Below the pieces are notes generated by a model. It saw only the letters and a program-made list of their open reading frames with translations, ran no database searches and was not told the DNA's origin. The position numbers and the translations under genes were made by a program. A stretch of 12,994 nt of DNA from Spirochaetaceae bacterium (lineage in GTDB: Bacteria > Spirochaetota > Spirochaetia > DSM-27196 > Salinispiraceae), in NCBI GenBank assembly GCA_007129335.1, contig SKVS01000135.1, forward strand, positions 1 to 12,994, written 5' to 3'. Below are positions 7,890-12,994 of this stretch, piece by piece (within the stretch, counting starts at the first letter, position 1; the number at the start of each line of letters is the position of its first letter).

Positions 7890-9190
7890 TGGTTTTCCGG
7901 ACAGCTCTCCGGCTGGCCCTGGGCGGCGGAGGACGGAGAAAGGGTACCTGGCGTCGCCTGCGGGGGGGAATAATAGGTCTCGCCCTGAGTCTGGTACCCC
8001 TTACCGTGGTGCTCCATGTATCCGAGGGAATGATCCAGGGAATAACCGCCCGTTTTCTGGAAACCGGAACCGGTCATATTCGAATTCAGACCCGAAGGTC
8101 TTTAGATTATGAGGCAATCGATTTTGCCGTTTCCCAACTGGAAGGGCATATTGAAGGCATACGGAATATCAGTATTGAACACCAGGGAATAGGACTCATT
8201 CGTTCGGATCGGGGAAATTCGGGCGTTCAAATCCGGGGAGTTCCCTCTGACTGGTATTCTGCCGATCCGGGTATTCGACAGTACCTCCGGGTCGATTCTG
8301 GAGACTTCGACCTTACCGGGCAGGATTCCCTGGTTCTTGGTCTGGGACTTTCGGAGCAACTGGGGGTTATGGTAGGAGATGAGCTGCGGATTTTGACGGT
8401 TCGCAGGGGGGCTGCGGGGGGGCTTTTGCCCCGGGTTACCCGATTCCGGGTTACAGGCATAGTGTCCAGTGGGTATCGGGACCTGGACCGGTTATGGGCG
8501 TTTATCCCTTTGGACCGCAGCCGCTCCCTCCTGCCTGGGGAAAGTGGAAACCAGAGTATAGTGGTTAAACTCGATGATCCCTTCATTCTGGAAAACCCCC
8601 TTATTACCCGGGATTTTCAGGAGGGACGGAAAATTCTGGGGGAAATCCGGGCACGCCTGTCTTCTGATTGGCGGGTTCTTACCTGGTTTGAGTTGGAACA
8701 AGCCCAATATATGAATTTCCTGGGAACTAAGAATATGCTGGTTTTTATTATGGTCATTATCCTTCTGGTAGCAGGGGTAAATATTGCATCTACCATGATA
8801 AGCCTGGTAACCGAGCGTCAGCAGGAGTTTGCAATTCTTCAGTCCCTGGGAGCCCATCCGGTAACCATTGGTCAAATAGTTCTTGTCATTGCGGGTATTT
8901 CCGGAACCGCCGGTATTGTGCTGGGATTGGGTATGGGGACAATCTGTGTTATCTTTATTAATGAAATTATCCTGGGCATAGAAACCTTGTTGAATCTCTT
9001 TGCCCCTTCAGCCAGTCATGTGCAAATCATCAATCCGGAGTTCTACCTGGAAAGAATTCCTGTGGTGGTTCTTCCTGCTCAGATTCTTGTTCTTGGGGGG
9101 GCTGCGGGGTTGATAAGTGTCATTTCCAGTCTAATACCCGCGTTAAAGGCTGCCCGGATTCGTCCCGGGGTTCTCTTTCGCCGGGACTGA
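7889..9190 (+). CDS. lolE: Second LolC/LolE-family ABC permease
   Basis: The 433-residue protein has the same architecture as the upstream permease but is clearly divergent from it. It has a first membrane helix at about 26-46 (GGIIGLALSLVPLTVVLHV), a periplasmic domain of about 235 residues, and three C-terminal helices at about 283-302 (MLVFIMVIILLVAGVNIASTM), 326-358 and 393-420. The coupling segment is ERQQEFAILQSLGAHPVTIGQ. Two different permeases flanking one ATPase implies a heterodimeric membrane part, as in LolC-LolE. The start ATG 7889 overlaps the lolD stop (TGATG), with GGAGA just upstream. The N-terminus is unusually rich in Gly and Arg (GGGGRRKGTWRRLRGG), which would lie in the cytoplasm and could help topology. 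Confidence 0.87.
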   Translation: MVFRTALRLALGGGGRRKGTWRRLRGGIIGLALSLVPLTVVLHVSEGMIQGITARFLETGTGHIRIQTRRSLDYEAIDFAVSQLEGHIEGIRNISIEHQGIGLIRSDRGNSGVQIRGVPSDWYSADPGIRQYLRVDSGDFDLTGQDSLVLGLGLSEQLGVMVGDELRILTVRRGAAGGLLPRVTRFRVTGIVSSGYRDLDRLWAFIPLDRSRSLLPGESGNQSIVVKLDDPFILENPLITRDFQEGRKILGEIRARLSSDWRVLTWFELEQAQYMNFLGTKNMLVFIMVIILLVAGVNIASTMISLVTERQQEFAILQSLGAHPVTIGQIVLVIAGISGTAGIVLGLGMGTICVIFINEIILGIETLLNLFAPSASHVQIINPEFYLERIPVVVLPAQILVLGGAAGLISVISSLIPALKAARIRPGVLFRRD

Positions 9191-9246
9191 GACGGTTCGG
9201 CCCGGGTTGATCCTTCCCAACATAACCATGAGGAGAACGCAAACCA

Positions 9247-9759
9247 TTGAAGAAAAAAACTGTTTGCACTGCCTGCGGTAAAGCAGGAACAATTCGAATT
9301 CTTACGGTCAGGCACGGCAGAACAACCCGGGAGGTTGAGCTGTGTGATGATTGTGCCCTGCTGTGGGGAATCGGACCCGATGATACAGGACTACCCATGA
9401 ACATAGGGGATTTTTATTTTCCCCAGATCGATGATGAAGAGCACGATAAGGAATGCCCCTTGTGCGGTCAGACTCTTTTGGACATACGCATTACCGGTTC
9501 GGTGGGCTGCAGCGAATGCTACGCCACCTTTTCCCGTGAACTGTTGACCATGTTGAAAAAAGATCCTGAGGGTGTGTACCACCCGGGAAGAATTCCCGAG
9601 CCCCTTCAGCTTCTTCGGGCCATTATTCATAAGCAGCACATCCGGGGTGAACAAATTCACCGGGCTCTGGAGCAGGAAGACTACGAAGAGGCAGCCCGGC
9701 TGCGGGATCTTGACCAGGAAATATCCGGGGAATTCCATGAGGAGACAGGAGATGAATAA
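9247..9759 (+). CDS. mcsA: McsA: zinc-finger and UVR-motif partner of McsB
   Basis: McsA is the zinc-binding activator and scaffold for the arginine kinase McsB in the ClpC regulatory system. The 170-residue product shows four CxxC pairs (C7/C10, C33/C36, C70/C73, C88/C91), consistent with two zinc sites. A C-terminal UVR helix-hairpin motif lies at about 133-160 (RGEQIHRALEQEDYEEAARLRDLDQEI), of the kind that contacts UvrB- or ClpC-type partners. TTG 9247 is the only credible start: an in-frame TGA lies 18 bases upstream, and AGGAG (9231-9235) precedes it at a somewhat long spacing of 11 bases. TTG plus long spacing suggests low expression. It overlaps the mcsB-like gene by eight bases, a strong sign of coupled synthesis. 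Confidence 0.92.
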   Translation: MKKKTVCTACGKAGTIRILTVRHGRTTREVELCDDCALLWGIGPDDTGLPMNIGDFYFPQIDDEEHDKECPLCGQTLLDIRITGSVGCSECYATFSRELLTMLKKDPEGVYHPGRIPEPLQLLRAIIHKQHIRGEQIHRALEQEDYEEAARLRDLDQEISGEFHEETGDE

Positions 9760-10825
9760 GATTTCGGATATTCGCCTTCCTTCGGTTGATGGTTGGTCAA
9801 TTCTGCCGGTCTCCGGTGAGGATCATGATGTTGTAGTCTTGTCCCAGGTTGTTTTGTACAGAAATTTTCGCAAGCTCCCCTTTCCTTCTTCCCAAAACTC
9901 GGTTCAAGCCAGGGAAATCCTGTCATCGGTCGAGCTGATTATCCAATCGATCAGTTCCCAGGGGTATGCCATTGCCCAGGCAAGTCCCAGGGATGATGGG
10001 ACCGTACAGGGAATGTTTCTGGAACGGTACTACTGTGCGGATTTCCTGAAGGACCACCAGCATTGGTACATAGACGCAGGCCAGAACAGGGTGCTCAGGG
10101 TCAATCATTTGGATCATCTTGAGTTCCTGGGTATCGGAACCGGGTTGGATTTGGCCGGTGCCTTGGAGTATGCCCGTTCCTGGGAACAGGTTATGGAGGT
10201 TTCCCAGGGGTTCGCTGCATCGGTTGAAATGGGTTATTTGACCAGCCGGGTTGCCTTGGCCGGGCCGGGAATGGAAGCCCGGGTCATTCTCCATTTACCC
10301 GGATTGTTTCGGGAAGACGCTATTCCTACCATGGTTCAGAATTATCCCCTGGAACCCCTGGCCCGGGATGGGCTGGATTACTCTCCTTCTCACCTCTTTT
10401 TGCTTCGGGGATTTGGCTGCCTGGGTCAAACAGAGCACGATTTTCTCGATCTGTTTACCGAAGGAGTTTCGGAAATAGCCCATTTGGAACGTCAGGCGAG
10501 GGAAAGATTACGGGATACCGATCCTCTGGAATTTGACGACCAATCGTGGAGAGGCTGGGGGAATCTGGTACACCATCGGTTAATGGGTTGGAATGAGGCC
10601 TTGACCCTCTGGTCCAGGTCGCGGATGGCCTGGGGAATGGAAGTGTTGCCCGATTTTCCCAGAGAATTTGGGGGGCTGATCTTTCGATTAGGGGAAAACC
10701 ATCTTTCCCAGTGGTTGCTGGAACAGAATGATGGAGAAAAAGGGTCGCCAAAGACTGAAAAAATGACGATATTAGACGAAGCTAGGTCGGAAATAATACG
10801 CCAGATCTACGCTGGAGGTATGTAA
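9752..10825 (+). CDS. mcsB: McsB-like protein with degenerate active site (putative pseudo-arginine-kinase)
   Basis: The 357-residue product is close in length to McsB (about 360) and lies between mcsA and clpC. Colinear similarity to Bacillus subtilis McsB, recalled from memory, is visible throughout: [12 protein letters not shown] versus VLSSRIRLARNF; GYLTS...HLPGL versus GYLTS...[13 protein letters not shown] versus LGKSEQDI. But catalytic positions are lost. The SRIR arginines are Q32 and V34. In the EEDHIR motif the catalytic Glu is L120 and the Arg is E124. The active-site Cys after GYLTS is R166. In GTGLRAS the Arg is E175. The RG..GEGSEA nucleotide loop is shortened and unrecognisable, and no RDxxRA phosphoarginine-sensing motif is visible near the C-terminus. 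The frame is intact, so this is not a decaying gene. ATG 9752 has GGAG close upstream; longer readings start inside mcsA. An adaptor or scaffold role is inferred. Confidence 0.85.
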   Translation: MNKISDIRLPSVDGWSILPVSGEDHDVVVLSQVVLYRNFRKLPFPSSQNSVQAREILSSVELIIQSISSQGYAIAQASPRDDGTVQGMFLERYYCADFLKDHQHWYIDAGQNRVLRVNHLDHLEFLGIGTGLDLAGALEYARSWEQVMEVSQGFAASVEMGYLTSRVALAGPGMEARVILHLPGLFREDAIPTMVQNYPLEPLARDGLDYSPSHLFLLRGFGCLGQTEHDFLDLFTEGVSEIAHLERQARERLRDTDPLEFDDQSWRGWGNLVHHRLMGWNEALTLWSRSRMAWGMEVLPDFPREFGGLIFRLGENHLSQWLLEQNDGEKGSPKTEKMTILDEARSEIIRQIYAGGM

Positions 10826-10826
10826 A

Positions 10827-12994
10827 ATGTTTCGAGGATTAACCCAACGGGCGCAAAAGCTCATTACCATATTGGCTCAGGATGAAGCGAAGCGGTTTCA
10901 TTCGGATCTCCTGCTGCCCGAACACCTTATGCTGGCATTGCTCAAAGAGGCCAGCGGCATTGGTTTCAAGGCTCTTGTGAAAGCTTCTGCAGATCCCAAC
11001 AAAATGCTCATAGAGCTGGAACGTTCTATTCCCCGTAAGCGGGTGGGCTTTGGTTTTGGGGACGTAAAATACTCCCCCCGGCTGCACCGGGTTCTGGAAG
11101 AGTCCAGCGAAGAGGCAAAGTCCCTGGGTCACGAATTTATTGGTACCGAACACCTTCTGCTCGCCTGTTCTAAAGAACTCTCCAGTGAAACGAACCGATA
11201 CCTCCAGGAAATTGGGGTAACCGTCGATACCCTGCGGGACATAATCGTTCAGCTCAGCGGTTCTTCCTACCGAGGGCATTCAGAGCAGTCCAGCGCAGCA
11301 AGTGAAAATACCGGAAGACCCACCGGTTCCCGGCGGGGTACAGGTACAGCTACCCCCGTTGGAAAAAAATCTACCCCAACCCTGGATGAATTCAGCCGGG
11401 ACCTTACGGTCATGGCCAAGAATGGGGATCTCGATCCGGTGGTTGGAAGAACGAAAGAAATTGAAAGGGTCATTCAGATCCTGGCCAGAAGAACAAAGAA
11501 TAACCCCGTACTCATTGGCGAGCCGGGAGTAGGGAAAACCGCAATAGTCGAGGGCCTGGCCCAGCGAATCGTCGATGGGGTTGCTCCTGAAGTGCTTATG
11601 GACAAGCGAGTCCTCACCCTGGATTTGGCATCGGTCATTGCCGGTACAAAGTATCGGGGAGAATTCGAGGAGCGGCTCAAACGGGTCATGAAAGAAATTC
11701 TTGCCGCAGGGAATGTTATTCTGTTTATTGACGAACTGCATACCATTATTGGGGCGGGAGGCGCAGAAGGCGCAATTGATGCATCCAACATGCTGAAACC
11801 AGCCCTGAGCAGGGGGGAAATCCAATGTATTGGAGCAACAACCCTGAATGAATACAAAAAATACGTTGAACGGGATGCTGCCCTGGAACGAAGGTTCCAA
11901 ACGGTCATGGTTAACGAACCCTCGGTAGATGAAACCATGGAAATACTCAAGGGAATCAAGGAGCGGTACGAAGCTCACCATAATGTTAGCTACACCCCCG
12001 GGAGTATCGAGGTTGCCGCTCTTTTGTCTTACCGGTATATCGCCGACCGGTTTCTTCCAGACAAGGCTATTGACCTCATTGATGAGGCGGGTGCCCGAAA
12101 AAGAATTAAGAACTCCGTAAGACCAACGGAGGTACAGGAAATAGAGCGGGAAATTGACCGGCTGAATAATGAAAAAGTAGCTCTGGTGAACAGCCAGAAC
12201 TACGAACGGGCTGCGGCGGTACGGGACGAGGTTCGCCAATTGCGCAACCGGGTGGAAGAGGTAAAGAATGCCTGGAAGGTAACCTTAAAAACGGCTCAAA
12301 CCACCGTTGATGCCGAAGATATCCAAGTAGTAATCAGCGATATTACGGGTATTCCTATGACCCGAATTGCCCAAACCGAGAGCGAAAAGCTCTTGAGCGT
12401 TTCCCAGGAGCTGAGTAAAAAGGTCATAGCCCAGGAAGAAGCTATAGAGGTTATAGCCTCGGCAATCCGCCGCAGCAGAACCGGCCTCTCCAGCCCGAAT
12501 AGACCTATGGGGTCCTTCATTTTCCTGGGACCGACTGGGGTAGGAAAAACCCTGCTTGCCAAGACCCTCGCGGAATTCCTCTTTGGAAACTCAGACTCCC
12601 TGGTTCGTATAGACATGTCTGATTTTATGGAAAAACATAATGTAAGCCGGTTGGTAGGATCTCCTCCAGGGTATGTAGGTTACGAAGAGGGTGGTCTGTT
12701 GACCGAGAAAATCCGGCGCAAGCCCTATTCGGTGGTTCTTTTCGATGAAATTGAAAAAGCCCACCCCGATGTGTTCAACATTCTTCTCCAGGTTCTTGAA
12801 GAAGGGGAGCTCCAGGATAATTTAGGCCATAAGGTGAGTTTCCGGAATACCGTACTGATTATGACCAGTAATGCCGGAGCAAGGGAAATTACCCGGGATG
12901 CAGCCCTGGGTTTTCAGCCTCTGGGCAACGAGTTGAGCCACGATGAAATTAAGTCCAGTGCGGTTCACGAACTTAAGAGATTGTTCCGGCCCGA
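10827..12994 (+). CDS. clpC: ClpC-type AAA+ unfoldase, 3' end beyond the window
   Basis: ClpC unfolds substrates and feeds them to the ClpP protease. The visible 722 residues contain, in order: an N-terminal double Clp repeat (about 1-145) with LPEH (E32) and GTEH (E108); a Ser/Gly/Thr-rich linker (about 148-180); ATPase domain 1 with Walker A GEPGVGKT (231-238) and Walker B ILFIDE (298-303); a short middle domain with a UVR-like segment ([15 protein letters not shown], about 457-471); and ATPase domain 2 with Walker A GPTGVGKT (568-575) and Walker B VVLFDE (636-641). The short middle domain with UVR motif fits ClpC, not ClpB (long middle domain) or ClpA. The sequence ends in domain 2 before the ClpP-binding loop and C-terminus. 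E32 and E108 correspond to the glutamates that bind phosphoarginine in B. subtilis ClpC. The start ATG is one base after the mcsB-like stop, with GGAGG (10815-10819) upstream. Confidence 0.96.
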   Translation, partial: MFRGLTQRAQKLITILAQDEAKRFHSDLLLPEHLMLALLKEASGIGFKALVKASADPNKMLIELERSIPRKRVGFGFGDVKYSPRLHRVLEESSEEAKSLGHEFIGTEHLLLACSKELSSETNRYLQEIGVTVDTLRDIIVQLSGSSYRGHSEQSSAASENTGRPTGSRRGTGTATPVGKKSTPTLDEFSRDLTVMAKNGDLDPVVGRTKEIERVIQILARRTKNNPVLIGEPGVGKTAIVEGLAQRIVDGVAPEVLMDKRVLTLDLASVIAGTKYRGEFEERLKRVMKEILAAGNVILFIDELHTIIGAGGAEGAIDASNMLKPALSRGEIQCIGATTLNEYKKYVERDAALERRFQTVMVNEPSVDETMEILKGIKERYEAHHNVSYTPGSIEVAALLSYRYIADRFLPDKAIDLIDEAGARKRIKNSVRPTEVQEIEREIDRLNNEKVALVNSQNYERAAAVRDEVRQLRNRVEEVKNAWKVTLKTAQTTVDAEDIQVVISDITGIPMTRIAQTESEKLLSVSQELSKKVIAQEEAIEVIASAIRRSRTGLSSPNRPMGSFIFLGPTGVGKTLLAKTLAEFLFGNSDSLVRIDMSDFMEKHNVSRLVGSPPGYVGYEEGGLLTEKIRRKPYSVVLFDEIEKAHPDVFNILLQVLEEGELQDNLGHKVSFRNTVLIMTSNAGAREITRDAALGFQPLGNELSHDEIKSSAVHELKRLFRP

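Noticed and set aside
9191..9246. Possible CtsR or CIRCE operator before mcsA
   Set aside because: No tandem GTCAAA-type heptads and no TTAGCACTC-type inverted repeat are present in this gap.
9752..10825. mcsB-like gene as a frameshifted or decaying pseudogene
   Set aside because: Similarity to McsB is colinear in one uninterrupted frame from start to end, with normal length and tight coupling on both sides. Replacements are confined to functional sites instead of appearing as random breaks.
11280..12239. Long minus-strand frame of 319 codons opposite clpC
   Set aside because: It is the antisense shadow of the highly conserved ClpC ATPase domain 1. Its translation has no domain, and other antisense frames in this window are similarly long.

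Overview
The window most likely comes from a spirochaete (a free-living Spirochaeta/Treponema-type relative). This is inferred from gene content, not from a marker gene. The grounds are an FtsY made almost only of its NG domain, exported proteins with PEGA and FN3-like modules, a LolCDE-type transporter, and an mcsA-mcsB-clpC cluster with no ctsR in front of it. Base composition looks uniform and moderate, and I see no mobile elements, tRNA or rRNA genes, CRISPR arrays or clear hairpin terminators.

Layout: positions 1-554 hold the 5' part of a minus-strand gene for an exported FN3-like protein, cut off by the window edge. A divergent intergenic region (555-750) contains a good sigma-70-like promoter facing right. 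From 751 to the window end every gene is on the plus strand and tightly packed: prfB (release factor 2, with its programmed +1 frameshift), a stand-alone CheY-like receiver, an exported PEGA-domain protein, ftsY, an exported repeat protein, a LolC/E permease, lolD, a second LolC/E permease, mcsA, an mcsB-like gene and clpC (cut by the right edge). Five junctions overlap (1, 4, 1, 1 and 8 nt), others are gapped by 1-12 nt, and only two gaps exceed 50 nt (4737-4795 and 9191-9246). It reads as one long operon, or two or three nested ones.

Functionally the run links translation termination (RF2), membrane targeting of nascent proteins (FtsY), lipoprotein sorting (LolCDE-type), envelope proteins of unknown role (PEGA and repeat proteins) and protein quality control (McsA/McsB/ClpC). 

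The most unusual gene is the mcsB homologue. It aligns with McsB along its whole length and in frame, but nearly every recognisable catalytic and nucleotide-binding residue of the protein-arginine kinase is replaced, including the active-site cysteine (Arg instead). It looks like a pseudokinase kept between an intact zinc-finger McsA and an intact ClpC. This suggests a ClpC adaptor system that has dropped arginine phosphorylation. The second candidate of interest is the unrecognised exported repeat protein translationally coupled to the Lol permease.
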